Positions 26,269-35,682 of a stretch of 64,000 nt of DNA are shown here, piece after piece. The position numbers and the translations under genes were made by a program. How positions within the stretch are numbered: position 1 is the first letter of the stretch; every line of letters begins with the position of its first letter. Location: the NCBI GenBank assembly GCA_019638385.1, contig JAHBTW010000001.1, positions 558,001 through 622,000 of the forward strand, given 5' to 3'. Below the pieces are notes generated by a model. The model saw only the letters and a list, made by a program, of their open reading frames with translations. It was not told the origin of the DNA and did not search any database. The stretch comes from Saprospiraceae bacterium. Lineage in GTDB: Bacteria; Bacteroidota; Bacteroidia; Chitinophagales; Saprospiraceae.

Positions 26269-28578
26269 ATGAAAATACAATCCACGCTCCTTTTGGCTGC
26301 GCTTTTATTCATTGTTGCGGCCTGTACTCCCAAAGTTTCTTCCACTGTAAATTTGCCGAAGCCGGCGGCGACCGACGCCCCCACAGAGGCGAAAATAGAA
26401 GCGCTGCTGCGCAAAATGACCCTGGAGGAAAAAATCGGCCAACTCAACCAGTACAGCAGTTTCTGGGAAGTAACCGGTCCCGCTCCGCAGGGCGGCAACC
26501 AACAAAAGCGATATGAACAGTTGCGCAATGGCTTAGTCGGTTCCATGCTCAATGTAACGGGCGCCGAAGCTACTCGCGAAGTGCAAAGAATCGTGATGGA
26601 GAACAGCCGATTGAAAATTCCGTTGCTCATCGGCTACGATGTTATTCACGGATACAAAACCATGTTTCCCATTCCCCTTGGCGAAGCGGCGAGCTGGGAT
26701 TTGAATCTGATGGAGCAAACGGCCCGTATAGCCGCTACGGAAGCCGCCGCTGCCGGCATTCACTGGACCTTCGGACCTATGATGGATATCTCGCGCGATG
26801 CCCGCTGGGGGCGCATCATGGAAGGAGCAGGAGAAGACCCCTACCTCGGCAGCCTCGTTGCAGCCGCCCGCGTCAAAGGATTCCAGGGCAGCGACCTGTC
26901 GCGCAACAATACCCTTGCCGCTTGTGCCAAGCACTATGCCGCTTATGGTTTTGCCGAAGCCGGCCGCGATTACAACACCGTTGATATCAGCGAGTATACG
27001 TTGCACAATGTCGTGTTGCCTCCTTTCAAAGCAGCTGTGGATGCCGGAGTGGCCACCTTTATGAATGCTTTCAACGAAATAGGCGGTATCCCGGCAACGG
27101 GCAGTTCCTACCTCCAGCGCGACCTCCTCAAAGGGCAGTGGGGATTCGACGGCTTCATGGTGTCCGACTGGGGGTCCATCGGTGAAATGGTGTATCACGG
27201 ATTCGCTGCCGATAACGCGGAAGCTGCCCGCATTGCCATGAATGCCGGCAGCGATATGGACATGGAGTCGCGTGCCTACATCGAACACCTGGCTCAAGCG
27301 GTGAAAGACAAATCGGTACCCGAAGCGTATATTGACGATTCTGTGCGGCGCGTGCTTCGCCTCAAATTCCACCTCGGTCTCTTCGACGATCCTTACCGCT
27401 ATTGTGACGAGGAGAGAGAAAAACGCCTTTTGCTCAGTCCCGCTTTTCTGGACGCGGCCCGCGATGCCGGTCGCAAGTCTATTGTATTATTGAAAAACGA
27501 GGGCGATTTGTTACCCCTCAAAAAAGACATCCGTCGCATTGCTGTCATCGGGCCGCTTGCGGCTGATAAAGATTCGCCGCTGGGCAGTTGGCGTGCGCAG
27601 GCCGAGACCGGGTCGGCTGTTTCCTTATTGGAAGGCATTCAGGCAGCAGTGGGCGCCAATACAGAAGTGATTTATGCGCAGGGCGTGGCCCTGGCGATAG
27701 GCAACCGGAATTTTTTGCAGGAAATTACCATCAATCAAACCGATAAGAGCGGCTTTTCGGAGGCAATAGCTGCTGCGCGCCGCGCCGATGTGGTGGTGTT
27801 GGCTATCGGAGAAGATTGCTGGCAAACCGGCGAAGGGCGCAGCCAATCCGACATCGGCCTGTCGGGGCTTCAGGAGGAGTTGTTTAATGAAATTTCGCGC
27901 ATCAATAAAAAGGTGGCAGTTGTGTTGATGAACGGCCGGCCGTTGGCCATCGAAAACCTGGCGGCAAGCGCATCGGCTATTTTGGAAACCTGGCACCTCG
28001 GCTCGCAGGCCGGCAACGCCATAGCAGATGTATTGTTTGGCGATTACAACCCTTCCGGGAAACTGCCCGTCTCTTTTCCACGCAACACCGGACAAGCGCC
28101 CATTTATTACAACCACAAAAGCACCGGCCGCGGAACCTATCCCGGCAATAACACCGTGTTCTGGTCGCACTACACCGATGTGCCCAATACGCCGCTGTAT
28201 CCCTTCGGCTACGGCTTGAGCTATACGACCTTCTCCTATTCTGATCTCGAACTCAGCGCAAAGGAAATCACCGCCTCTGACAAACTAACCGTTCGCCTCA
28301 CTCTCACCAACACAGGAAAAGTGGCCGGTACGGAAGTTGTACAACTCTATATACAGGACGTAGTGGGCAGCGCGACCCGCCCGGTGAAGGAACTCAAGGG
28401 GTTCGAACACGTTACACTGGCGCCTGGCGAATCGAAGCAAGTCAGTTTTACGCTCAGCGCAAAAGACCTCGCTTTTTACACCGCCGCCCGGAAATGGGAG
28501 GCTGAGCCGGGGGCATTCCGGGTGTACGTGGGTACCAATTCGCAGGAAGTTAAGGAGGCTGGATTTACGCTGAAGTAA
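26269..28578 (+). CDS. bglX: GH3 beta-glucosidase, lipoprotein
   Basis: A 769-residue glycoside hydrolase family 3 enzyme of the BglX type, releasing terminal glucose from beta-glucosides in the periplasm. A lipoprotein signal with lipobox VAAC (Cys ~23) leads. The N-terminal barrel carries MTLEEKIGQL, IPLLIGYDVIHG, DISRDARWGRIMEGAGEDPYL, KHYAAYG and the nucleophile Asp in GFMVSDWGSI. The alpha/beta sandwich holds SIVLLKNEGDLLPL and AIGEDCWQTGEGRSQSDIGL. The C-terminal fibronectin-III-like domain has YPFGYGLSYTTFSYSDL. Length and order are standard. It has its own promoter region and no SusCD pair nearby. Confidence 0.92.
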   Translation: MKIQSTLLLAALLFIVAACTPKVSSTVNLPKPAATDAPTEAKIEALLRKMTLEEKIGQLNQYSSFWEVTGPAPQGGNQQKRYEQLRNGLVGSMLNVTGAEATREVQRIVMENSRLKIPLLIGYDVIHGYKTMFPIPLGEAASWDLNLMEQTARIAATEAAAAGIHWTFGPMMDISRDARWGRIMEGAGEDPYLGSLVAAARVKGFQGSDLSRNNTLAACAKHYAAYGFAEAGRDYNTVDISEYTLHNVVLPPFKAAVDAGVATFMNAFNEIGGIPATGSSYLQRDLLKGQWGFDGFMVSDWGSIGEMVYHGFAADNAEAARIAMNAGSDMDMESRAYIEHLAQAVKDKSVPEAYIDDSVRRVLRLKFHLGLFDDPYRYCDEEREKRLLLSPAFLDAARDAGRKSIVLLKNEGDLLPLKKDIRRIAVIGPLAADKDSPLGSWRAQAETGSAVSLLEGIQAAVGANTEVIYAQGVALAIGNRNFLQEITINQTDKSGFSEAIAAARRADVVVLAIGEDCWQTGEGRSQSDIGLSGLQEELFNEISRINKKVAVVLMNGRPLAIENLAASASAILETWHLGSQAGNAIADVLFGDYNPSGKLPVSFPRNTGQAPIYYNHKSTGRGTYPGNNTVFWSHYTDVPNTPLYPFGYGLSYTTFSYSDLELSAKEITASDKLTVRLTLTNTGKVAGTEVVQLYIQDVVGSATRPVKELKGFEHVTLAPGESKQVSFTLSAKDLAFYTAARKWEAEPGAFRVYVGTNSQEVKEAGFTLK

Positions 28579-28720
28579 CTGGTAAAATCAATCTGTTATT
28601 TATCAGTATAGATATTTACTCAGACGATATTTTCTTGTCTTTTTTAAAACTAACTCAAAAAAAGCAAATGCTGTCAGGGAGCCGAAAAAACCTATTTTCG
28701 TCCGATCAAAAAAATAGAAA

Positions 28721-29686
28721 ATGCAGGCCATCATAATTGCAGAAAAGGAAAAGCTCGAATATCGCGACGATGCCGCACTGCCTGAAGTGCGGGAAGGGGA
28801 GTGTTTGGTGCGCATAAAAGCGGCTGCGCTCAATCATCGGGACGTATGGATTTTGCAGGGGTTATACGCCAAAATCGTTTTGCCCGCTATTGCCGGGTCG
28901 GACGGCGCCGGCGAGCATGAGGGTAGGGGAGTGCTGATCAATCCGAGTATGGGATGGGGCGACAATCCGACCATACAGGCGCCCGGCTATCAAATACTTG
29001 GCATGCCGAAAAACGGCACTTTGGCAGAATGGGTCGCGGCACCCCGGCAACAACTCTACGAACGGCCTCCCCATCTTTCCTGGGAAGAAGCGGCTGCTTT
29101 ACCCCTGGCCGGCCTCACTGCCTTTCGGGCTGTTTTTTCAAAAGGTCAAATACGGCCCGGCGATAAAGTACTCGTCACGGGTATTGGTGGCGGAGTGGCG
29201 TTGTTTGCCATGCAGTTTGCGGTTGCGGTCGGGGCTGAGGTGTTCGTCAGTTCCGGCTCTGATGAAAAATTGGACAAAGCCCGCGCGCTGGGCGCTGCCG
29301 GCGGCGCTAATTACCGGTACGAAGACTGGAGCAAAAGCCTGTATGAGCAATCCGGCGGTTTTGATTTGGTAATTGACGGCGCTGCCGGCGAGGGCTTGGC
29401 ACGGGTGCTGAAGTGTTGCAATGCCGGTGCGCGCGTGGTGGTGTATGGCGGCGGGCAGGGGGCTGTTCCGGAGCTAAGCCCGCAGTTGTTGTTTTGGAAA
29501 CAAATCTCCATTTTGGGCACCTCTATGGGTACCGACCGTGAATTTGCCGATATGCTCAACTTTGTAAAACGCCATCAAATCAAACCGGTCATTGATAGCC
29601 GTTACGCCTTTAGGGATGCGGCGGCGGCTTTTCAGCGTATGCGGGAAGGCCGGCAATTTGGTAAAATAATCCTCTTGCCCGAATGA
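28721..29686 (+). CDS. Zinc-type alcohol dehydrogenase/quinone reductase (MDR family)
   Basis: A 321-residue medium-chain reductase. The N-terminal GroES-like domain has AAALNHRDVWILQG and PAIAGSDGAGE. The Rossmann domain has VLVTGIGGGVALFAMQFAVAVGAEVFVSSGSDEK and a conserved ARVVVYGG. The structural-zinc Cys cluster is absent, so it behaves like a quinone/enone reductase. The stop overlaps the next ATG by 4 bp, indicating coupling to the phosphodiesterase gene. Confidence 0.85.
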   Translation: MQAIIIAEKEKLEYRDDAALPEVREGECLVRIKAAALNHRDVWILQGLYAKIVLPAIAGSDGAGEHEGRGVLINPSMGWGDNPTIQAPGYQILGMPKNGTLAEWVAAPRQQLYERPPHLSWEEAAALPLAGLTAFRAVFSKGQIRPGDKVLVTGIGGGVALFAMQFAVAVGAEVFVSSGSDEKLDKARALGAAGGANYRYEDWSKSLYEQSGGFDLVIDGAAGEGLARVLKCCNAGARVVVYGGGQGAVPELSPQLLFWKQISILGTSMGTDREFADMLNFVKRHQIKPVIDSRYAFRDAAAAFQRMREGRQFGKIILLPE

Positions 29687-30180
29687 AGCGCATCGGCCTC
29701 CTGTCGGATACGCATTCCTTTGTGGATGAGCGCATGTTTCCTTATTTGGAATCCTGCGATGAGATATGGCATGCCGGCGACATCGGGAGCCCGGAAGTGG
29801 CCGACCGCATGGAGGCATTTCGTCCTTTTCGGGCTGTTTTCGGCAATATTGACGGCAAGGAATTGCGCGCCCGTTTCCCGGAAGACCTCCGCTTCGAGTG
29901 CGAAGGCGTGGACGTGTTTATCACCCATATCGGCGGCTATCCGGGCAAGTACCATCCCCGCATTCGTCAAACGCTGTCGGAGCATCCGCCCAAACTTTTT
30001 ATCTGCGGGCATTCGCACATTCTTAAAGTCATACCCGACAAATCGCTCGGCCTACTGCACATCAATCCTGGCGCCTGCGGCAATGAGGGGTTTCACAAAG
30101 TAAAAACACTGGTCCGCTTTACATTGGAGGAAGGCCGTATAAAAGATCTCGAAGTAGTGGAATTGGGTAAAAGGTCATAA
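29683..30180 (+). CDS. YfcE/MJ0936-type metallophosphoesterase
   Basis: A 165-residue calcineurin-like phosphodiesterase. Metal ligands are visible in GLLSDTHS, WHAGDIGS, GNIDG, THIGGYPG and CGHSHI. Members hydrolyse phosphodiesters, commonly shown on model substrates; the natural substrate is unknown. It overlaps the MDR gene by 4 bp and precedes the rhomboid gene by 27 bp. Confidence 0.88.
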   Translation: MKRIGLLSDTHSFVDERMFPYLESCDEIWHAGDIGSPEVADRMEAFRPFRAVFGNIDGKELRARFPEDLRFECEGVDVFITHIGGYPGKYHPRIRQTLSEHPPKLFICGHSHILKVIPDKSLGLLHINPGACGNEGFHKVKTLVRFTLEEGRIKDLEVVELGKRS

Positions 30181-30207
30181 CTTTATCTCCATCTAAATAC
30201 AAAACCC

Positions 30208-31062
30208 ATGACCGACCTTGCCATTGTCACCCTCATTTTGATTGTTGCCAACGTCTTGTTTTCATATCAGGGCTTCAAGAACCGGCTATTCTTCGAGGGA
30301 TATAAATTTGAAGTGGACAGCATCCTGATCAACAAAGACCGCATCCGGTTGATCAGTGCCGGTTTTTTGCACGGCAGTTGGACGCACCTTGTGCTCAACA
30401 TGGTGGGACTGTACCTTTTCGGCAGATTGCTGGAATACGATATGGGAGGATTTAACTTGCTGCTCATTTATGTCGCCGGGTTAATAGGTGGAAATATGCT
30501 ATCGCTGTATATCCATCGGCAACACGGCGATTACAGTGCCGTGGGCGCTTCCGGGGCGGTGAGCGGTCTTGTTTTTGCCGTGATCGCCCTGATGCCCGGT
30601 GTGGAAATCGGGCTTATTCTGCTGCCCATTTTCATTCCCGGCTGGATATTCGGGCTGCTGTATATACTCTATACCATTTATGGTATCAAATCCCAAAGCG
30701 ACAATATCGGCCACGAGGCGCACCTCGGCGGAGCATTAGCCGGCATGATCGCGGCCGTCATCATGCAGCCGGAAGCGCTGACAAATAACTTTTTGACTAT
30801 TTTCATCCTCGTAGTGCCGACACTTATTTTCCTTTATTTGATTGTAAATAAACCGCATATTTTGCTCATCCCCGGTTGGAGTCCCAAATTTTCCTCTCCG
30901 CCGAAAAAACGCAAAACGCATTTGAGGGTGGAATACAAAGCCGGAGAGCGGAAGTCGGACGATCAGGGCGAATTGGATCGAATTTTGGAAAAAATTAATC
31001 AAACCGGCATGAACAGCCTCACCGCAGAGGAAAAACGAAAATTAGACGACTACTCTAAGTGA
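30208..31062 (+). CDS. Rhomboid-family intramembrane serine protease
   Basis: A 284-residue membrane protease with about six transmembrane helices. Catalytic Ser lies in VGASGAVSGL and His in GHEAHLGGALAG; HGSWTHLVLNMVGLYLFG is the conserved loop/second-helix signature. It has a basic cytosolic C-terminal tail (PPKKRKTHLRVEYKAGERKSDDQGELDRILEKINQTG), a common Bacteroidota extension. A second rhomboid of the same type sits at 61927-62559. Confidence 0.9.
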   Translation: MTDLAIVTLILIVANVLFSYQGFKNRLFFEGYKFEVDSILINKDRIRLISAGFLHGSWTHLVLNMVGLYLFGRLLEYDMGGFNLLLIYVAGLIGGNMLSLYIHRQHGDYSAVGASGAVSGLVFAVIALMPGVEIGLILLPIFIPGWIFGLLYILYTIYGIKSQSDNIGHEAHLGGALAGMIAAVIMQPEALTNNFLTIFILVVPTLIFLYLIVNKPHILLIPGWSPKFSSPPKKRKTHLRVEYKAGERKSDDQGELDRILEKINQTGMNSLTAEEKRKLDDYSK

Positions 31063-31063
31063 A

Positions 31064-31297
31064 AGCAGATTTCACACCGTTGACCCGCATCGCCGCTTCG
31101 GCTGGACGGGAAAAACATTTGGCATGTACGCCATCCACAATTGGACGCTCGAAGAAAAGAAAGGCTAAATCATCGTGACCGTAGAAGAAAGCATGGAAGG
31201 TTTGCCGGCCGGATTATTCAAAAAAGCCTTCAATAAGAACTTGGCCGCCGGGATGCAATGCCGGCTCGATCTGCTCCAACAGGAGTGTGAGCAGTAG
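31064..31297 (+). pseudogene. SRPBCC/polyketide-cyclase-like gene remnant
   Basis: The frame beginning just after the rhomboid stop reads SRFHTVDPHRRFGWTGKTFG, MYAIHNWTLEEKKG, then TAA at 31166-31168, then IIVTVEESMEGLPAGLFKKAF and NKNLAAGMQCRLDLLQQECEQ and a final TAG at 31295-31297. This matches the C-terminal half of small SRPBCC-fold proteins (FGWTGKTFG ... HNWTLE ... TVEESM ... LDLLKQECE). The N-terminal half is missing and an internal stop interrupts the rest, so it is decayed. Confidence 0.7.
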
Positions 31298-31306
31298 CCG
31301 GAGAGA

Positions 31307-32431
31307 ATGGCTACCTTGCCGACGATAAAAATAATTTGGCAACAAATGAAAGGGGAAGAGGAGCAATTGTTGGTGTTTGTGCTCAGCCGAAGCGGTTGCC
31401 TCGCGTACGCCCGGTATATTTTGGCGGCAATGGGCAGTATGCGTTTGAAAATTATCGGATCGGCTTATGCCGTAGCGCCTTTGCCGGAAGGCACGCTCAA
31501 AGTTATTACCTACCGGAATGTTTTTGAACTGATTTTGAACAGCTTGTGGATTTTACCTGCCTTGCTGTTCTACACCTTGTTGCTTTCGTTTCGCGGCTAT
31601 CGGCATGTGTATTTTCCGGTATTTCACCCTTGGAATCTCTTTTTGCTAATGTGGTGCAAACTCCTCGGTATCAAAACTTTTCTGACGGTACACGACGGCA
31701 TTTTGCATTCCGGCGAGAACCATCCGCTCTTGCAATGGTGGGAAAAAGCCTGCATTCGCACGGCGGGCAATCTCATTTTTTTGAGTCGTTTTGTAGCCGA
31801 TGAGACGAGTGCTAAAATCGGTTTTTCAGCGAGGCATTGCGTAATCCCGCATGGCATTTTGCCTGTCGGCGAAACCCCGGCTCCACACCGTTGGCGTTCG
31901 CGGCCGCGTCTGCTGTTTCTGGGACGAATTGCCCGCTACAAAGGTGTGGATGCACTGATAGAAGCCGTAGAAGGCTTGCCCGAAGACAGCTACGCGCAAC
32001 TCACAGTGGCCGGAATGATGGTGAATGAACCGGCGCGGAGAGGCCGGCCGGATAAGGTGCATTGGCGAACCGGTTGGCTGGAGGAAGACGAAGTAAATCA
32101 ACTTCTGCGCGAACACGACATACTGATATTGCCCTATTTGGAGGCATCCCAATCGGGCGTGTTGACGCTCGGTATCGCCTCGGCCATCCCGATGGTTTGT
32201 ACGCGGGTGGGCGGCTTGCCGGAGCAATTGGGCGAGGAAGAAGCCGTTTGGGTGGAACCTCCAGCAGCCGGTATTCGGGCGGGCATCCAAATCCTCTTCA
32301 ATGAGCCGGAACGCTATGGCCAAATGGTGGAAGCATTGCAGGAACGAAGAAAAAACAGCGGTTGGGATGTGGCGGCTGCGCAGTTGAGGGCATTTGTGTT
32401 AGCTACGAGCCGCGAGTTGCAGAAACGCTAA
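31307..32431 (+). CDS. Glycosyltransferase, GT4-like
   Basis: A 374-residue GT-B glycosyltransferase without a recognised substrate. A conserved FLTVHDGILHSGENHPLLQWW lies in the N-lobe, with VIPHGILP and RPRLLFLGRIARYKGVDALIEAV at the domain junction. The C-lobe has the nucleotide-sugar Glu region LPYLEASQSGVLTLGIASAIPMVCTRVGGLPEQLG. The last residues (ATSRELQKR) are encoded by a heptamer intergenic repeat and overlap the convergent kinase gene by 29 bp. No polysaccharide cluster is nearby. Confidence 0.85.
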   Translation: MATLPTIKIIWQQMKGEEEQLLVFVLSRSGCLAYARYILAAMGSMRLKIIGSAYAVAPLPEGTLKVITYRNVFELILNSLWILPALLFYTLLLSFRGYRHVYFPVFHPWNLFLLMWCKLLGIKTFLTVHDGILHSGENHPLLQWWEKACIRTAGNLIFLSRFVADETSAKIGFSARHCVIPHGILPVGETPAPHRWRSRPRLLFLGRIARYKGVDALIEAVEGLPEDSYAQLTVAGMMVNEPARRGRPDKVHWRTGWLEEDEVNQLLREHDILILPYLEASQSGVLTLGIASAIPMVCTRVGGLPEQLGEEEAVWVEPPAAGIRAGIQILFNEPERYGQMVEALQERRKNSGWDVAAAQLRAFVLATSRELQKR

Positions 32432-32453
32432 GAGACTCGAAGCTCGCAGCTAA
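32400..32453. repeat. Heptamer-family inverted repeat overlapping two gene ends
   Basis: Left arm AGCTACGAGCCGCGAGTT and right arm ACTCGAAGCTCGCAGCTAAA are built of 7-bp AGCYNYG units in opposite orientation. The element contains both convergent stop codons. Confidence 0.7.
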
Positions 32454-35105
32454 AACCGGCATCTCCACGAAAAAGACAGTTCCCCGGTGCATTTCCGTTT
32501 CAAACCACAAACGCCCGCCGGCAGCGTCCACTATGTTTTTACACATAGCGAGGCCCAGTCCCATGCCGGAGGTTTTGGTGCTGAAATTGGGCGAAAACAC
32601 TTTTTCGCGAATGTCTTCGGGGATGCCCGTTCCGTTGTCCTGTACCGAAAGCAGCGCTTTACCGTTCTGCTCTGACAAACTGATTTTTACCACACCCTCC
32701 CGCGATTCGGGAATGGCCTGAATGGCGTTTTTGAGCAGGTTGTTGACTACGCGGGTCATTTGGCTGCGGTCGGCTTCTATGGGCACGGCTCGATCGGGCA
32801 GGTGGAGTGTTAATTGGACGTTTTGCCCTTGCTGTTCCATCTGGAAGAGTTTGTAAACCGGTTGCAACACATCGGCGAGGTCGAACACTTCCTTTCGTGG
32901 CAAGGGCATTTGAGCAAAATTGGAAAACTCTTCTGCAATCCGGGTCAGGGTATCTATTTGTTCAATGAGCGTTTCTGAAACGGTTTTGATGAGCGGGGCC
33001 GCTTCTGCGGGATTGCTTTGGTGCGCGCGTTGGAGGTACTGAATGCTCAGCTTCATGGGGGTGAGCGGGTTTTTGATTTCGTGAGCAACCTGCTTGGCCA
33101 TTTCGCGCCAGGCGCCTTCGCGTTCTGAGCGCCGGAGTAGTTCGGCATTTTGCTCCACTTTGAGAATCATCTTGTTGTAGGCTTCCACCAATTCGCCCAA
33201 TTCATCTTGTCCCGACCATTCCAGCGGCTCGTTTTTCCCCAGCCGCAACCCGTGTAGCTTTTCCCCAATGGCTGCCAGCGGCCGGGTGATGGAATTGCCG
33301 GCCACCACCGCCACGGCCAGCGCCGCCAACATGAGAAAGACATACAGATTGAGGAGCGCAGCCAAATACTCGTATAGCGCCTCCTGCGTCATGGCGCCGG
33401 AGCGCAGAAAAAAACTATAAGACACCCAACCGATGAGTAAAAAAGACCCGAGTACAAAACCGGCGAGCCACAATTGGATGCGATTGCGCAGAGAGGGCTT
33501 ATCAAAAAAGCGAAACCCGGCCGTGACGGGGAGTGCCTGCAGCCGGGCATTGATGCCGAGCAACACAATAGTGAGGGCAATCATGAGTAGCAACAGGCCG
33601 GAAAATAAGGACGCCGGACCGAGGTAGCTTTGCGGCGCGGCGCCGACGGCAGCGCTGCGTCCGTTGGAATGGTGATAAATGACGGTCTGTGGCGCCGTCC
33701 GGTTGATCGCCGCTACACCGCCGTTGCCGAAGGAGGAGTCGTACAATGGTGTACCGTCGAAATAAACTGTATAATGATAACGCCCTCTTGCCTGCGGCCA
33801 TCCGGGGCGAAACGCCAGCAGGGCCACATTTCCGGCATAAGAGCCGGAGTCGGGCAACACGAGCAGATAGCTGTACATTTCGGAAGGCGGAAGCGGAGTA
33901 GAAACGGGGAGGTTGTTGAGCAAATACAAGCCCTTATCGGGGTTTTGGCCTTCAATGACCGACTGCTTCAATACCGGATTGACGAGCAATATATCGAACT
34001 CGTAATGCCCCGCCAGGTTGGGGAGTCGCTCCAGCAAAGGAGCGATCTCCCGCCTGAGGGCTTTCTCCTGCACCGTGAAGGGCACGGGCGTGGAGAAAAG
34101 CATAACTAATGTATCGCTTTGGGATAATGCGGTTGCCAATTGTTTCAGCTCCCGTTCGGCGGACGCATTGAGCGTAGTAGCCAATTTTTGGGCGAACTGT
34201 AACCGGTTGCTGCGATCGTTTTCTACGCTATACCGGTTGAGTCCGAATGCTGCGAAAGCAGATAACAAAGCCATCCAAACCGCCATCCAGGTGAGATTCA
34301 GCGCTCTCCGTTCTATGAAGAGGTCAAATAATCCCAACAACCCCAATAGCGTCAGACCTACTATCAATAAAGGTAAGTTCACCTGCCACCAAAGGGCTAC
34401 CGGCAGAGCGGCTAAAATTCCTGCGCTCAAAGCGCCGATTCTCGTCAACCCTCGCAGGCCGTTGCGTTCTACCTCCATTAGCAGGCGATGTATCCACACA
34501 AACATGGCCAGCAAAAACAAAATCGTAATGCCCAATACCGCCAACCCGGCCATGCCGAGCGAAAACACAGTAGCGGTATCAAATGGTATTCCTGAGTATA
34601 AGCTCAAGGCTTTCAGCCACAAAAATAATCCCAAAATGCTAATGGCCGCTATAAAATAGCAAATACCCGCCCGAAAGACGCGCGTTTTTACCTGCTCTGC
34701 CGTCGGCGGGAAGTGCCGGTACCAAAAAACCGCGAGCCACAGCAGCAGCAGCGCAGCGGTAAAACTCAGCGGCAGGTTGATGCCGGGTGCGCTCTGCGTC
34801 GGAAAAAGGCTGCCGTACCAATGTTGAAGCGGCAGGTACCGAACAAACGCCAGCAACAAGCCCGCAGCCGTCAGTGCCGTGAGGAGGGCCGGAACCCGAC
34901 CCTTTTGTGATGCCAACCCGTTGCCCAAAGCATTGATTGCCATAATAAACCCAATGCCGCTCCCCGCCAAAAATAGAAGGCTAAGCGCCGTCCATTCCCG
35001 CTGCCATTGCGGCAACACGCCCCAGTCCGGCATTTCATGGCTCAGCCAGGCTGCTACTCCCAGCACCGTCCACAGTCCAAATTGTATGATTTGCCGTCCG
35101 TTCAT
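32403..35105 (-). CDS. NtrY-like membrane histidine kinase
   Basis: A 900-residue sensor kinase. About ten hydrophobic helices fill the first ~330 residues and a periplasmic segment follows (~310-500). A further membrane segment and a HAMP-like linker (NSITRPLAAIGEKLHGLRLGK) lead to HisKA with the phospho-accepting His in KQVAHEIKNPLTPMKLS. The HATPase domain has N-box NNLLKNAIQAI, DNGTGIPEDI and MGLGLAMCKNIVDAAGG. It matches the NtrY type and may pair with the orphan NtrC-like regulator at 22.4-23.6 kb. The C-terminal tail (SLSVSATRGS) lies in a heptamer repeat. Confidence 0.88.
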   Translation of the reverse strand: MNGRQIIQFGLWTVLGVAAWLSHEMPDWGVLPQWQREWTALSLLFLAGSGIGFIMAINALGNGLASQKGRVPALLTALTAAGLLLAFVRYLPLQHWYGSLFPTQSAPGINLPLSFTAALLLLWLAVFWYRHFPPTAEQVKTRVFRAGICYFIAAISILGLFLWLKALSLYSGIPFDTATVFSLGMAGLAVLGITILFLLAMFVWIHRLLMEVERNGLRGLTRIGALSAGILAALPVALWWQVNLPLLIVGLTLLGLLGLFDLFIERRALNLTWMAVWMALLSAFAAFGLNRYSVENDRSNRLQFAQKLATTLNASAERELKQLATALSQSDTLVMLFSTPVPFTVQEKALRREIAPLLERLPNLAGHYEFDILLVNPVLKQSVIEGQNPDKGLYLLNNLPVSTPLPPSEMYSYLLVLPDSGSYAGNVALLAFRPGWPQARGRYHYTVYFDGTPLYDSSFGNGGVAAINRTAPQTVIYHHSNGRSAAVGAAPQSYLGPASLFSGLLLLMIALTIVLLGINARLQALPVTAGFRFFDKPSLRNRIQLWLAGFVLGSFLLIGWVSYSFFLRSGAMTQEALYEYLAALLNLYVFLMLAALAVAVVAGNSITRPLAAIGEKLHGLRLGKNEPLEWSGQDELGELVEAYNKMILKVEQNAELLRRSEREGAWREMAKQVAHEIKNPLTPMKLSIQYLQRAHQSNPAEAAPLIKTVSETLIEQIDTLTRIAEEFSNFAQMPLPRKEVFDLADVLQPVYKLFQMEQQGQNVQLTLHLPDRAVPIEADRSQMTRVVNNLLKNAIQAIPESREGVVKISLSEQNGKALLSVQDNGTGIPEDIREKVFSPNFSTKTSGMGLGLAMCKNIVDAAGGRLWFETEMHRGTVFFVEMPVLAASFESLSVSATRGS

Positions 35106-35168
35106 TTATTGCCGCAAAAAATAATTCTTCATCTTTGCACCCGTTCCACCCATTCTACCCACAATATC

Positions 35169-35615
35169 ATGCTCAGCATTTACTCCGACGATTACTTCAT
35201 GCAACAAGCTCTCAAGGAGGCCCGGCAAGCCCTCCTCAAGGGAGAGATACCCGTAGGCGCAGTAGTGGTGTGCGACAACAAGATCATCGCACGGGGGCAC
35301 AATCAAACGGAGCAATTGCAAGACGTAACGGCCCACGCCGAAATGATCGCTCTCACGGCCGCCGCCAACAACCTCGGCAGCAAATACCTGCCCGAATGCA
35401 CGCTCTACGTCACGTTGGAGCCTTGCGTCATGTGCGCCGGAGCGCTTTTCTGGACGCAAATCGGCCGGGTCGTATATGGCGCTGCCGACGATAAGCGCGG
35501 CTTTATGCGTTTCGGAAAAACGCTGCTCCATCCAAAAGCCTCTATCGAATACGGCGTGCTGGAAACGGAATGCGCTCAAATTATTTCCGGTTTTTTCAAA
35601 AGCAAAAGAGGATAA
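35169..35615 (+). CDS. tadA: tRNA adenosine deaminase TadA
   Basis: A 148-residue zinc-dependent deaminase converting A34 to inosine in tRNA-Arg. Zinc ligands and catalytic Glu are in TAHAEMIALTAAA, and the PCxxC motif is PCVMCAGAL. GAADDKRGFMRFG also fits TadA. The start ATG at 35169 (MLSIYSDDYFMQQAL) is favoured over the open upstream frame. Divergent from the NtrY-like gene; a near-consensus CATCTTTG lies ~30 bp upstream. Confidence 0.93.
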   Translation: MLSIYSDDYFMQQALKEARQALLKGEIPVGAVVVCDNKIIARGHNQTEQLQDVTAHAEMIALTAAANNLGSKYLPECTLYVTLEPCVMCAGALFWTQIGRVVYGAADDKRGFMRFGKTLLHPKASIEYGVLETECAQIISGFFKSKRG

Positions 35616-35618
35616 AGT

Positions 35619-35682
35619 TAGCTACGAGCCGCGAGCTGTGAGCTTCGAGTTAGTTTAACAAACTCATAGCTGGAAGCTATTA
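35619..35682. repeat. Heptamer-family inverted repeat between convergent tadA and hpt
   Basis: Left arm holds four 7-bp units (AGCTACG AGCCGCG, then AGCTGTG AGCTTCG) and the shorter right arm reads ACTCATAGCTGGAAGCT. It runs into the hpt stop codon and is placed where a bidirectional terminator would be. Confidence 0.7.
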
